Notes under the pieces: generated by a model
What the model saw: the letters and a program-made list of their open reading frames with translations, nothing else
The model's database searches: none
Told to the model about the DNA's origin: nothing
Shown: in pieces, positions 26,201 to 33,958 of the stretch
Layout: every line of letters starts with the position of its first letter
Numbering within the stretch: the stretch's first letter is position 1
Assembly (NCBI GenBank): GCA_903944895.1
Contig: CAJATL010000206.1
Location: forward strand, 40,021-104,020
DNA length: 64,000 nucleotides
From: an uncultured Bacteroidota bacterium
GTDB taxonomy: Bacteria; Bacteroidota; Bacteroidia; Bacteroidales; 4484-276
Direction: 5' to 3'
Made by a program: the position numbers and the translations under genes

Positions 26201-26650
26201 CCACCTCATACCCATAAATCCATTACCTCCCTGGCTATTATAAACCATTGCCAATCTTGGGATCAAACCATTTATTCCTGGTGGAATATCAATAGGTACC
26301 GAATAAACTGCTGCCCCGGATGGCGAAACTGATAATCCGCCCGGCACGGTACCGACAACACCATCATCTTGCGGATTCGGTCCGCCAAAAATTCCTTCAT
26401 CTGGTGGAAAAACCAGAAGCGGGTCGATTTTAGCCTGAAAAAACTGGCCTGGTTGTGGTGAATATTCAAAATTGGTTCCATTTCCCTCAATCATTTTAAT
26501 GTATTCACTGGCTGTGTACTTGTAAGATTGGCTTCCATCTAATGGCTGGTTTAGAATGAAGGACTCTCCCGTTTCTTCATTTAATGTTTTTTGGCTATAA
26601 CCCTGTAGCAGGCTTATCGTGAATATAAATACAAGAAATAATCTTTTCAT
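20243..26650 (-). CDS. RHS/YD-repeat polymorphic toxin-like protein with SpvB and FG-GAP regions
   Basis: 2135 residues. Sec signal peptide (MKRLFLVFIFTISLLQGYSQ). Residues about 105-215: SpvB-like start (GGLSVSPSGAAVYSVPIDIPPG..., LAMVYNSQGGNGFMGMRW). About 390-790: seven FG-GAP/VCBS units with DxNxDGxxD calcium loops (VTGDFNGDGKTDIV, FTGDVNGDGITDLI and others). About 800-1100: TcdB-middle-like part. About 1150-1740: YD repeats. About 1745-1830: RHS core with [14 protein letters not shown] and LKYTDPSGY. The last about 260 residues are a variable tip with Gly-rich hydrophobic segments (FFVVGTGISLYQGGQALLNG, FGGPPGWIIGGGYFALDALG) and no nuclease or deaminase motif I recognise. There is no T9SS tail. 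It shares an operon with the genes upstream and the overlapping small membrane gene downstream. The toxin role is inferred from architecture. Confidence 0.85.
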   Translation of the reverse strand: MKRLFLVFIFTISLLQGYSQKTLNEETGESFILNQPLDGSQSYKYTASEYIKMIEGNGTNFEYSPQPGQFFQAKIDPLLVFPPDEGIFGGPNPQDDGVVGTVPGGLSVSPSGAAVYSVPIDIPPGINGLIPRLAMVYNSQGGNGFMGMRWTIAGLSTITRTSTNYYHEEVIDGIDFDENDKLMLDGNRLIPINNGNEYRTEVETFSKIVPHNVNNGKPTWFEVYTKEGNIIEYGNTENSRIQAPGLNDVLTWHINKVIDRKGNYIEYVYVEETGMGRISQIKYAANGTDIPLYVVNFNYVTNRPDPVKYYLFGCLIQSNVLLQSIEVKYNSTVIKSYDLDYDLNGMYSHLENVTLWDEGKISKFNPTRFEWGEENTPFSFEQTNILGANDANIVTGDFNGDGKTDIVASFYSTSDAGIRENTTWSVFYATGTDGTTFSETDYGNLHSEFSYFMVLDINTDGLDDIVEIRQNEFHYRKSTGEDFTNLYTGLDVSNTEDHTEFAPVDINGNGINDLLLIRKSQLDERSSIYSIYVYEYDGSSFQHLVYDETTNYAGFNFLSSYNNLHVLPGDFDGDGKTDLLIETDLDSCSVYGFNKTDRVLEKIYDEGFNIPISQISNKSFTGDVNGDGITDLISVNTTTPTTSALIVRMFNGKNDWINQDFDIAFPENTYHYSFDSYYNYMVSDFNGDGKDDMMLGYAEYYVFSPHLNKEDSLIGTHWDVYYSNGTNVFREQYFQEGGMLFHPFLFDDRYSHCDFNGDGKNDNFVFDDNFTGVKRAVFFHKNEEKELIQKITNGLGNQVNIVYEPLTNNTIYTRDTVTMSKVKNIQPANYVVTSVLKDDGYGGEFSQTYSYEGAKMHLEGKGFLGFKKMTSFDPTTDIKNIATNSINGTYFYPFSLKQETYLGDELISETVNQQNTVVDFGNKRIFTYDPVSLNKTFSTGDQGSGYVKTVRIERNYSETDKYYGNISGYKIYVDEDELELSAPNSSYGFYTFADLVYNYDNLDDWLISRIQNETITKKYPDDNTTFQQTSTYSYYPQNDPQQQYPLLKTKMFIPNNTSDYQINTSFEYDNFGNITKKTIEAPNYNHQTVESRVTNYEYSEEYQHRFLTKSTKTLGNIAFIESAQYYPKTGLTKTTTDINGLTTQYFYDGFDRLNKTILPDGKQIENVMRWAFDYPENPQFGVFYTWSKVSGEKEVLSFNDNNGRGHLSIEYHFDGETKVYVNSDYYGSSQPAHGKLQEQSEPHFIGETALVTSYDYLPFGQVKTINRPTGEINYTYDGLTIITENLTTGQVVTKTTDPIGNILNSTDPGGTIYYKYNSTGKPFEVTNGEGFNQTTITMSYNTAGFQENLDDPDAGLTNYEYDPFGQLVSQTDNKGNNYLMKYDALGRITEKKLTNPEQITTYTYDGENGLGLPESVVGWNGISTSFTYDQYCRAIEKTETIEGLPFVAKYEYDVFGNLKKEIWPSDYALNYKYKNGYLCKVVESNTSKTLWQLNDMNARGQIKEYLLGNGLTTTKGYDNYGFPASIVTSNSVQNLSYVFDPPTGNLSWRKDLKDPATPNDDLLEYFGYDTDKFKARLTSWTVAGGQTTSMAYEDNGNINQKSDVGNPYIYNVVGSTGGPHAVSSIVQPTTGFLQSATPEEVEYNAFNKVSEITHSIAALKMYFTYGPDENRKKTALVATNNTDHETLIENKYFIGNNYEVETNAQGQERKLHYLYGGDGLFAIYVIENNAGTMYYIHKDFMGSYQAISSSNGNLIEKLSFDPWGRRRNPNDWTFTNVPTSFLFDRGYTGHEHLEKFNLINMNGRVYDPFVARFLSPDPFVQATDYTQSYNRYSYCLNNPLKYTDPSGYEPSPSDFAGNVWMTSYQHHIGPGSNNHWSDQFRSDYGNLMLMNTSTFNSIHGDGAWDMVNQALNDPNVRSLWQQGNLSLAQGMWVSVPNSNIVGSFDWDGVNSSQNQLPSYENILRFVKIENAQGGGGNSLYAIGMGLNAAGFFSSAGEYSNVINGSWRGVNGKWNSLEWGGNQWTGARANALSKAGYFKLASRGFFVVGTGISLYQGGQALLNGNYAGAAKSGLDIGMGAFATFGGPPGWIIGGGYFALDALGAFDRPMITTPYTPPMYAVPDNTYVAPRVIFPLR

Positions 26651-26704
26651 GGTTCAGTCTTTTTTCAATTCACTACTTGACAATCAAAATTGCATGTTGG
26701 AAAA

Positions 26705-27172
26705 TCATCGTTTCACAACTTTCCATGTTTCTTTTTGGCCATTTAGGATGATGACCAGCAGATACGTGCCTTGAGGCTGTTCCTTTATATTTACTTCAGT
26801 AAATGCCCCATCCAGTTTTTTTTCAATCAAGCTACTTCCGATCGAAGTTGATAGATTCATTAAAGCCGTTGTTTTATTGTCCCATCCCTCAATTTTAATA
26901 GTAAAAAGTTCAGTAGTGGGATTTGGGAAAATATTAATTGTTTGCACACCTACTTTTGCCTGGTATTTTGTAAGATGGCTTTCACCGGTGACGGCAGATT
27001 TCACAAAAGTCGAATCGGGACTACTTAATGGGAGGTCAGCCATTTTCTCGTCCATGATGATAACCCTGCTCCCCCTGTTTCCAGAATCATCGTAGGTATA
27101 ATTGACTGAAGATTGTCCAAAAAGAAATCCTGCTAGTCCGAGACTAATAATTAGCAAAATTATTATTTTCAT
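26705..27172 (-). CDS. Short T9SS cargo protein with a YD-like motif, RHS-associated
   Basis: 155 residues from ATG 27172; the longer frame to 27343 runs over the upstream gene's end and lacks a signal peptide at its N-terminus. It has a signal peptide (MKIIILLIISLGLAGFLFGQ), then SVNYTYDDSGNRGSRVIIM, which looks like a single YD repeat, a short linker, and a T9SS type A tail (INIFPNPTTELFTIKIEGW ... WKVVKR). It lies 54 bp before the RHS gene and 76 bp after the YadA-like gene. A role in presenting or exporting the RHS protein is possible but unproven. Confidence 0.7.
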   Translation of the reverse strand: MKIIILLIISLGLAGFLFGQSSVNYTYDDSGNRGSRVIIMDEKMADLPLSSPDSTFVKSAVTGESHLTKYQAKVGVQTINIFPNPTTELFTIKIEGWDNKTTALMNLSTSIGSSLIEKKLDGAFTEVNIKEQPQGTYLLVIILNGQKETWKVVKR

Positions 27173-27248
27173 TTTGTTTTCATTTTGATTAAAATAAATA
27201 GCATTCACATCTGCTTTCCATTCATTACCTGGCATATTTGCAAACACT

Positions 27249-29246
27249 TTACTTCGTAATGGCTTCTTTAAGTTTTTCGATTTCTTTTTGTTGTTCGATA
27301 ATATAAAGCGTAAGTTCTTCAACCTTTTTGAGTAGAATTCCATTCATCTCACCGAGGTTTAATCCATTTTCGGCAACCTCTTTGGCAGAAGGGACATCGG
27401 GTAAGTGTTTGTTTTGCCTTACATAACTTTCAAGTTCGCTAAGATCGGGGAGTTGGTAGTTATTTTCAAAAACAAAATCGTACCAATCATCTGCATGTTC
27501 AACCATTACTTCCTCGGCGTGGATTTTTCCTGCTACTGCAAGTTTGTAACCGGTAGTTGGGGTCGTGCCAATTCCAAGATTACCTGAAAAGGTTGAATTA
27601 TCGGAACCTGTTACATTTAGGGTTCCACTGAATGTTCCATTTCTTCCATTATGATCGCTATCAGAATTAATTACTGTATTGGAGCCAACTTTAAATCCAT
27701 CGGAAGTCCTTGCATATCCCAAGATATCCAGTTTTTCATTTGGGATAGCAGTTCCAATTCCAACTTTTCCATCGTTATTTATAAAAAGACCTTCATCTCC
27801 TCCATCTCCCGATAACCACTTGCCTGTCAACTGAATGTTTTGCCTTGCAATGTGATCGCCAAGATTATCACCCGGAACATTTGTTAGTCCGGCTCCATTT
27901 CCTAAAAATGAAGTTGCCTGTACGGTGCCGCTAACTGTAAGCTTGTTTGAGTTTGGGCTTGTGCCAATTCCAACATTGCCATTTAATGTTGAAGTACCTG
28001 TAACAGCGAGCGCTCCCTCAAAGTTGCCATTATTGCCGCTGTAATTCCGGTTTATGTCAATTACCGGACTGGTTCCAACTTTGTATCCATTTGATGTTTT
28101 TACCCATCCTGCCACTTCAAGTTTTTCTGTTGGGCTTGTACCAATTCCTACATTTCCTGCGAAAGAAGAATTACCAGTACCTGTAACAGTGAAAATTCCG
28201 TTAAAAGTGCCGCTTCCACCGGTGTAATCTTTGGTAGCATTGATAACGATACTGCTTCCAACTTTGTAACCTGAAGTTGTTTTGGCAAAACCTGCCACTT
28301 CAATTTTTTCTATTGGGGAAGTAACTCCTATCCCCACGTTCCCTGTATTTGTAATTCTAACCCTCTCGGCTCCAGCAGTTGAAAAGGCAATCGCATTTGT
28401 TGTTGGAAGATACATACCACTATTGGAATTTGCCGAAAACGAATAAGCAGGTGTTAAGGCTGTTCCATTAACGCTACGAATATTGCCATTTTGAAATACA
28501 TAGTGATTGCCTGTTAGTGTATTGAAAACCATGTTCTGGTTGTTGGCGGCTTGTATGTAATAATCGTTCGAATTGCTAAAGTACATACGGGAAACCTTGC
28601 CGCTTCCTGGTTCAAGCCGTAAGGTGGCAGAATCTCCGACATCGGCCCGGATGTGCAACTTGGCCGTTGGTGAGGTTACGTTGCCGATGCCTACTTTACC
28701 CGTTTTCCCCATTCCTCCCGATGGCCCAATAAATAATGTTGGAAGATTACTTTCAAATCCAATCATAAGAGAATTATTAACAATATTTACGATAGGATTA
28801 TCCGAAATGCCAAAACCTATTGTCATTGAACGCTCTGCTGCTGCTGTTACTCTGGATCCAAAGGCAATTGAAAGCAAAGCTGCTTCAGTTGTTTTTGTGT
28901 AGGCTCCTACTGCCATTGAAGCATTTCCAAGAGCTTCTGATAATAATCCAATAGCAAGCGATTGAATGCCATATGCTGTTGCAGTTTTACCCATTGCAAT
29001 TGAATGGCTTCCAAAAGCAATATTCTGGTACCCTACTGCAAATGAATAATTCCCAGTAGCTTCATTTTCGAATCCGGAAGCTAATGAATTGATACCGGTT
29101 GAGATGTTATTGGTACCCATAGCTGAGGCTCCGTTAGTCAAATTAACCGTGTTACCTTTACAATATAAACATTCCTCATTGTTAATTTGCCCAAATATTA
29201 TTCGTGGAATAAAGGCAATTATGAATAATAACTTTACTTTTTTCAT
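27249..29246 (-). CDS. YadA-like head-repeat protein with tail-fibre-type C-terminus
   Basis: 665 residues. Signal peptide, then CLYCKGNTVNLTNGASAMGTNN and about nine 14-16 residue Hep/Hag head repeats (NEATGNYSFAVGYQNIAFGSHSIAMG...). A shared neck (SLMIGFESNLPTLFIGP, KVGIGNVTSPTAKLHIRAD) leads to three or four repeats of the type VGIGTSP..KLEVAG..KTSNGYKVGT. The end (residues about 570-665) has HAEEVMVEHADDWYDFVFENNYQLPDL..., LPDVPSAKEVAENGLNLGEMN and a coiled coil (LLKKVEELTLYIIEQQKEIEKLKEAI), the trimerising C-terminus common to Bacteroidota tail-fibre-like proteins. No T9SS tail. It is probably a trimeric surface or fibre protein, co-transcribed with the RHS genes. Confidence 0.75.
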   Translation of the reverse strand: MKKVKLLFIIAFIPRIIFGQINNEECLYCKGNTVNLTNGASAMGTNNISTGINSLASGFENEATGNYSFAVGYQNIAFGSHSIAMGKTATAYGIQSLAIGLLSEALGNASMAVGAYTKTTEAALLSIAFGSRVTAAAERSMTIGFGISDNPIVNIVNNSLMIGFESNLPTLFIGPSGGMGKTGKVGIGNVTSPTAKLHIRADVGDSATLRLEPGSGKVSRMYFSNSNDYYIQAANNQNMVFNTLTGNHYVFQNGNIRSVNGTALTPAYSFSANSNSGMYLPTTNAIAFSTAGAERVRITNTGNVGIGVTSPIEKIEVAGFAKTTSGYKVGSSIVINATKDYTGGSGTFNGIFTVTGTGNSSFAGNVGIGTSPTEKLEVAGWVKTSNGYKVGTSPVIDINRNYSGNNGNFEGALAVTGTSTLNGNVGIGTSPNSNKLTVSGTVQATSFLGNGAGLTNVPGDNLGDHIARQNIQLTGKWLSGDGGDEGLFINNDGKVGIGTAIPNEKLDILGYARTSDGFKVGSNTVINSDSDHNGRNGTFSGTLNVTGSDNSTFSGNLGIGTTPTTGYKLAVAGKIHAEEVMVEHADDWYDFVFENNYQLPDLSELESYVRQNKHLPDVPSAKEVAENGLNLGEMNGILLKKVEELTLYIIEQQKEIEKLKEAITK

Positions 29247-29260
29247 TGTTGTTTCATTTT

Positions 29261-30712
29261 TTATGGTTTAATCCAATTAACATGTTCGGTGTTGCCGTCT
29301 TTATCTGTTAACTGACAAGTATAAAACCCTGGTTTTAAGGTCATAGTTTCGATTTGGCTGCGAAACTCATCATTCAGCATTTGATGCAAAACCAAATGCC
29401 CCAATGGATCATACATTTTCAATACAACTCCTTTACGGGCAGTCTGGATATAAAGTTTGTCAAATCCCGGATTGGGATAGAGTAGATAGTCACTATCATA
29501 TGGATTTGAAGTTTCATTAGCTGAGGTAATAATATCTTCACGATCGAAAAAAGCAATATATGCATCTGTGTCATACTGATTCCCTGCCTGGTAATCACGT
29601 TGCCCGCCAACCATTACACATCCTCCGTCAGGAGTGACAAGAATTGAATTTACATAGGTATTGTTATCGCCCCCGCAACTTTTTACCCCTAATAACTCAA
29701 AATCCTCATTTATAATCGCTACGAAATAGGGTGTTGCAAAATACATGGAGGCCCAAACATTTCCCGCAAGCCAAATATTGTGAGGGTCAATCCAGTCAAT
29801 ACCTTGAAAATTAACTGCTATATCGTCATAGTCATCCCTGCCAATTATAAAGGGCTCAGTTAAAAATTGATGTTCGCTGTTAACTTTGTAGAGATACAAA
29901 TCAACTGTCGCTGATTCTAATGATCCTTCCGAATATAGCAGATAAGTTGTATCATTCAGCCACTTACATGTCCCTCTCGTATCCATATCGTAATAAATTC
30001 CATTAATCTTCATTGGGAAAAGATAAGTAGTATCGAAATTCAGACAAGTGTCCACTTCGGTAATCCCGCCCAATGCCCAGGGAACCGGAAGGCTCCGTAA
30101 TAAATAGAAACCGTGTCCATGCGATGGAAAAGGATTTGCAATAGGAGATCCCATATCAAAATACATCTGCTCTTTTAAGATTTGTGCCAAGGGTGATAAT
30201 TCTATGACGCCTTTCATGGCACTTGATGGCTCATCTATTGTGACATAAATCCTGCCATCAGTATTCTTGAGCATCTTAATAAAAGGATTGTTGTATGCTT
30301 CAGGCAACGAAAAAGAATTTTCGGCGATTACAGTTAAATTTTCGTCCAATAACAAAAAATAGATGGTGTGGTTCGCTATACCCCATCCAACATTATCACC
30401 TATGGTGCCTGAAATCAAATAATTGTTATCGTCTGTTACAATAAAATCCCAAAACTCAAAATAGGTGGAATCGTTTTCATGCAGATACATCTCATAGTCG
30501 AATTGTTTGTTAAACTTAACCACACCACCCTTGAAATTCCGGTCGGCACTGTCACGATTAAATATCGCAACATAATCGCCGTTGTTATCCATCCTTACAT
30601 TCGTGAAGCTAAACCTATCATCAGAGTCAATCAAGTATTCGTGCTGTGAGAAGGAAGGTTGAATGACAAACATCCATAGTGCTGATATTAGAATTATCTT
30701 TTTGGCTTTCAT
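29261..30712 (-). CDS. Secreted T9SS cargo protein, beta-propeller-like
   Basis: 483 residues with signal peptide (KKIILISALWMFVIQPSFSQ) and a C-terminal sorting tail beginning YLLYPNPGFDKLYIQTARKG and ending HVNWIKP. The middle part shows repeated strand patterns (GDYVAIFNRDSADRNFKGGVVKFNK, VTDDNNYLISGTIGDNVGWG, VTPDGGCVMVGGQRD) like the delta-60/WD-type repeats of bacterial secreted propellers. No active site is evident. It starts 10 bp before the stop of the upstream lipoprotein gene region and ends 14 bp before the YadA-like gene, so it belongs to the same minus-strand operon. Confidence 0.75.
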   Translation of the reverse strand: MKAKKIILISALWMFVIQPSFSQHEYLIDSDDRFSFTNVRMDNNGDYVAIFNRDSADRNFKGGVVKFNKQFDYEMYLHENDSTYFEFWDFIVTDDNNYLISGTIGDNVGWGIANHTIYFLLLDENLTVIAENSFSLPEAYNNPFIKMLKNTDGRIYVTIDEPSSAMKGVIELSPLAQILKEQMYFDMGSPIANPFPSHGHGFYLLRSLPVPWALGGITEVDTCLNFDTTYLFPMKINGIYYDMDTRGTCKWLNDTTYLLYSEGSLESATVDLYLYKVNSEHQFLTEPFIIGRDDYDDIAVNFQGIDWIDPHNIWLAGNVWASMYFATPYFVAIINEDFELLGVKSCGGDNNTYVNSILVTPDGGCVMVGGQRDYQAGNQYDTDAYIAFFDREDIITSANETSNPYDSDYLLYPNPGFDKLYIQTARKGVVLKMYDPLGHLVLHQMLNDEFRSQIETMTLKPGFYTCQLTDKDGNTEHVNWIKP

Positions 30713-30722
30713 GTTAAGTTGA

Positions 30723-31859
30723 TTATTCGTTTATGGAGATTCGTTCGGTAATATCGCTGATATGCCTTGTTTTGTATATAACAGTTACCTTGTGATGGGC
30801 AAAATTTGGTTCTTCAATGGAGATTCCACCTTCACCCTTGCCCTCGATTGTACAATTATAAAAAGTGAGGTTTGAAGACACACCAAAAACATTGAAATTT
30901 TCCAGGATAACTTGGTAAATCACTTTATGCGTACCCTGATAATAAAAATTCATGTCTTCCCATGGAATACAAGTCTCAACAACTAATCCATTAGGCAGGT
31001 CTTTCTGTTGGTACATAAGTAGGTAATCGCGGTAATTATCAATAGTACCATCATTGGGATTGCGAAGCAACAATTGATATGGTTCGGGATTATCATAAAC
31101 TGTAACGGTTACTTCAGCGCTTGGTTCAGTGTAATAAGCATACCAACCTATTCCCTCATCCTGAATGTATTTGTAACGGTATGTATTGGTGGCATCTTCA
31201 ATTTCTGTGGCAGCGTCCGTTTCCCATTGATAATTACCGTAACAATCTCCTAAAAGTTCTCCATACATCCAGTCATCTCCTTCTGCAAAAGGCCCCCATT
31301 CGCTAAAGCCTGGAGGTGTACTGTTATTTTTTGCCCCTATGGTAGCTGTTGTTTGTATGACCACTTCTTCAGGAGTATTGCTGGTTATTTCCAAATATGA
31401 AACATACAACTCTTTTTGCTCTCCTTCGGTAGCGTTATAAATTTCCAGTGTTTTTCCTTTTTGCTCAATAAATGCGGCAAACACCTCTTCAATGTTAATC
31501 ATTTCATTAGTTTTATCCAATACTATCGTAAATGAATCGGTATTGAAAGATGTAAATGATTCTTCGGTAAAAGCATAGGTAAAATTAAATACCGCATCAA
31601 GATACCACTTTGCTGAATCCACATTCATGCTCTCACCGCTTTTGTAACCCGGATTTTCTTTAAGGTACTTCGCTTTTTGTTTAAAGTTTATTATTCTGTT
31701 TATTACAGAATAATCATCTCTGGTCATCTGTGATTGCCTATCAGTTTTACTGTTCAAGGCTTGTCCGTCGATTTCCTGCTTACTACAGGAATTCAAAACT
31801 GACATTGTTACTACTGTAACTACAACTGCAGCAACTGAAATTAATTTTCTTTTTTTCAT
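30723..31859 (-). CDS. Lipoprotein of unknown function, first gene of the RHS operon
   Basis: 378 residues from ATG 31859; the frame continues to 31937 but the lipoprotein signal MKKRKLISVAAVVVTVVTMS..LNSC (Cys near residue 25) and the shared leader fix the start at 31859. The mature protein has an alpha-helical N-part (MTRDDYSVINRIINFKQKAKYLKENPGYK) and a long beta-rich part with many acidic and aromatic residues. I recognise no family. It is 10 bp from the next gene and heads a run of minus-strand genes that ends at 19.8 kb. Its upstream region is one of three related leaders. Confidence 0.65.
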   Translation of the reverse strand: MKKRKLISVAAVVVTVVTMSVLNSCSKQEIDGQALNSKTDRQSQMTRDDYSVINRIINFKQKAKYLKENPGYKSGESMNVDSAKWYLDAVFNFTYAFTEESFTSFNTDSFTIVLDKTNEMINIEEVFAAFIEQKGKTLEIYNATEGEQKELYVSYLEITSNTPEEVVIQTTATIGAKNNSTPPGFSEWGPFAEGDDWMYGELLGDCYGNYQWETDAATEIEDATNTYRYKYIQDEGIGWYAYYTEPSAEVTVTVYDNPEPYQLLLRNPNDGTIDNYRDYLLMYQQKDLPNGLVVETCIPWEDMNFYYQGTHKVIYQVILENFNVFGVSSNLTFYNCTIEGKGEGGISIEEPNFAHHKVTVIYKTRHISDITERISINE

Positions 31860-31981
31860 AATTTTAGAGATTTTAACTTGTTTAAATTTTTCTACATAAT
31901 TGAAAACCCTTTCAAAAAAAACTTGTATTAATAACACTCAAATCAAGTAGCTAATATACAACAACAATTCTACAAATGCAA
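31860..31981 (-). promoter_or_regulatory. Shared leader/promoter, copy 1
   Basis: On the minus strand, a region resembling those at 33,786-33,890 and 36,344-36,462: the common ending TCTAAAATT before ATG, AACTTGTTTAAA-like and ACAAGTT words, and TATATTAG (31951-31958) with TTG 20 bp further upstream (31979-31981). It is the promoter and 5' leader of the RHS operon. Confidence 0.6.
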
Positions 31982-32503
31982 GTAATGAGACACTGCAAAA
32001 AAATCCTACAAATCAAAATTTACAATTTTGGTAGACGAACATATGGTTTTTATTAGACGAACGTTTTTGAAAATATTTTCAAATTTCATACAATTTATAT
32101 TTGATTTAAATAGTAGAGGCCATTCTCGCTATTATTTTTGACCAAAAGAGTATGATCAAAAATAAATAACATGTAGGATTAAGCTATTTTCTGGTTTAGT
32201 GGAGGTAAAGTCACATCTGGTATCACCAAATGAGTGGCTAAGGTACATAAAAAGCGACAACAAAAGTAATAATGCCAAAAAAAGTTTTGATTTATGCGCT
32301 TTTTATCCGGACAATTAACTCGTTGGCATGTGCTGATTGTAACAATTCTGGCAGAAGTTATGAATTTTGAACATCAAAGAGGTTTTCGATACTCCACCAC
32401 CACACATAAAAGAGTCATATTATGGGTTCTAAACGTTTATGATGATTATTTGGGCAACACTAAAGTAGCAATTTTGCTGATTTGATTTGCAGTTGATCAG
32501 ATC
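31982..32503. other. Intergenic region upstream of the RHS operon
   Basis: AT-rich sequence apart from the EEP fragment. TAGACGAAC occurs twice (about 32033 and 32056). A plus-strand open frame at 32294-32485 overlaps the EEP fossil on the opposite strand and is rejected as a gene. Nothing else was recognised. Confidence 0.45.
32363..32403 (-). pseudogene. Fossil 5' part of an EEP-family gene
   Basis: The minus strand encodes WWSIENLFDVQNS, equal apart from two residues to WWNVENLFDVQNS in the intact EEP protein (residues 9-21). The DNA matches 37477-37514 for 38 bp with three differences. Together with the 3' fragment at 17350-17391 it brackets the RHS island in the correct order for one split gene. 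Confidence 0.75.
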
Positions 32504-32569
32504 GTAACAATCCACACGAGTTTCTTAATTTATTTTCTTCGCCTGGATTTCAAAACAGCGCATGGCGGG
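32504..32569. repeat. EEP-flank repeat, copy A (empty site of the MITE)
   Basis: TAACAATCCACACGAGTTTC...CGCCTGGATTTCAAAAC...GCGCATG. Related copies lie at 17,001-17,316 (split by the MITE), 33,886-33,952 and 36,485-36,525 (shortened; the true EEP 3' flank). Confidence 0.7.
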
Positions 32570-32576
32570 TTATGAA

Positions 32577-33785
32577 TTACTCTTTAATAATCTTCTGCGA
32601 ATCAATTACTTTTCCGTCATTGCCGGTGATTTTAAAAATATATATTCCACCAGAATATCCGGTAAGATCAATGTAATAGTCCGGATTTGTCAATTTTACG
32701 GACTGTGAAATTCTGCCATTTGCATCGGTAATTTCGAGCCTGGCTCCCGAAAGTTGTGGATCAACAGAAACGAATATTTTGTCACCTGCCGGATTGGGAA
32801 AAATCCTTACCTGCGGTTTAATGTTCGATTGCGGTTCTTCCTGTCCGGTCAACAGATCATCACAGTTTACGGATACAAAATGCAGGCTTCCCGTGTTATC
32901 CAAAGTGCCACGCCAGCAATTGCCGTCCGGCGATTTCATAACAATTCCCCGATCAATATCCTCGATAAAAATGTCACCGTTTTTAACCTGCAGTTTGGCG
33001 ACAGGATTATCAGAGTCAACCCCAATATTTCCATTTTTAAATTCATAATTTTTGCCCGATATAGTACTAAAAACCATGTTCTGATAATTAGCAGCTTGTA
33101 TGTAATAATCGTTTGTGTTGGAAAAGTAGATACGGGAAACATTGTTGCTTCCCGTTACCGGTTCAAGCCTTAAGGTGGCGTCATCAGCAGTATCTGCCCG
33201 GATATGAAGCTTTGCCTGGGGATCGGTTACATTTCCGATGCCGACTTTGCCGGTAGTGCCAGTACCATTTGATTGGCCTATGAAAAGCGTGGGAATGTTG
33301 CTGTTTAAGCCTATCATAAGACTGTATGGTATCCCATTAATTAAATAATCTGATGTTCCAACTCCGATTGTTACTGTACCACCTGCATTTGACCTGAGGT
33401 ATTTTCCAAAAATAAAGGAAAAGTCGGCATTTGCCTTATTCATGTATCCAATTGAAAAAGAACCATTACTATTTACCATAGATTCACGCCCAATTGATAG
33501 TGAATACATCCCAGAAGCCAGGGAATTCGGCCCCAAAGCGATGGATGATAATCCTTCAGCCCTTGCATAATTTCCAAATGCAAATGAATAGTCGCCTAAA
33601 GCAGAGCTTCCCGTCCCTCCAACAAGCGAATTCAAACCCGTTGCTATATTTGAGGAACCTATTCCACTGGCATATTTAGTGAAATCTATTACGTTATTAG
33701 CGCAGGAAACACAATCAACATTTTGTGAAAATACTGTACTTGTCAATAAAACTGCGCCTGCAAAAAGCATGATTAATTTCTTCAT
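32577..33785 (-). CDS. YadA-like head-repeat protein with T9SS type A sorting tail
   Basis: 402 residues. Signal peptide (MKKLIMLFAGAVLLTSTVFSQ), then DCVSCANNVIDFTKYASGIGSSN and Hep/Hag head repeats (SSALGDYSFAFGNYARAEGLSSIALG...). The neck (SLMIGLNSNIPTLFIG, KVGIGNVTDPQAKLHIRADTAD) is close to that of the 665-residue protein. Instead of a trimerising fibre end, it has a short EDIDRGIVMKSPDGNCWRGTLDN domain and a sorting tail (VRIFPNPAGDKIFVSVDP...IIKE). This joins a head domain of trimeric adhesins to T9SS export. A second, detached copy of the tail lies just upstream at 33,959-34,199. Confidence 0.75.
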   Translation of the reverse strand: MKKLIMLFAGAVLLTSTVFSQNVDCVSCANNVIDFTKYASGIGSSNIATGLNSLVGGTGSSALGDYSFAFGNYARAEGLSSIALGPNSLASGMYSLSIGRESMVNSNGSFSIGYMNKANADFSFIFGKYLRSNAGGTVTIGVGTSDYLINGIPYSLMIGLNSNIPTLFIGQSNGTGTTGKVGIGNVTDPQAKLHIRADTADDATLRLEPVTGSNNVSRIYFSNTNDYYIQAANYQNMVFSTISGKNYEFKNGNIGVDSDNPVAKLQVKNGDIFIEDIDRGIVMKSPDGNCWRGTLDNTGSLHFVSVNCDDLLTGQEEPQSNIKPQVRIFPNPAGDKIFVSVDPQLSGARLEITDANGRISQSVKLTNPDYYIDLTGYSGGIYIFKITGNDGKVIDSQKIIKE

Positions 33786-33890
33786 AATTTTAGAGATTTA
33801 AACTTGTTAAAAATATTACATCATTGAAAACACTATGGACAAAAAACCTTGTATTTCTAATAATCAATTATAGTGGCTAAAGTACAACAA
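33786..33890 (-). promoter_or_regulatory. Shared leader/promoter, copy 2
   Basis: Close to copy 3 at 36,344 for about 100 bp: ATTTTAGAGATTTAAACTTG (plus-strand reading) after the start codon, and TACTTTAG on the minus strand at 33877-33884. The usual TTG 20 bp upstream is missing here because the EEP-flank repeat begins at that point, so the promoter may be damaged. Confidence 0.6.
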
Positions 33891-33952
33891 CAATCCACAC
33901 GAGTTTCTTAATTTATTTACCCGCCTGGATTTTAAAACAGCGCATGTCGGGT
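33886..33952. repeat. EEP-flank repeat, copy B
   Basis: CAACAATCCACACGAGTTTC through GCGCATGTCGGG. It directly joins the orphan T9SS tail, just as copy A joins the end of the 402-residue gene, so the two form one duplicated block of about 310 bp. Confidence 0.7.
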
Positions 33953-33958
33953 TATGAA

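Noticed and set aside
32294..32485. 63-codon plus-strand open frame
   Set aside because: It lies on the opposite strand over the EEP fossil and includes no recognisable protein segment.
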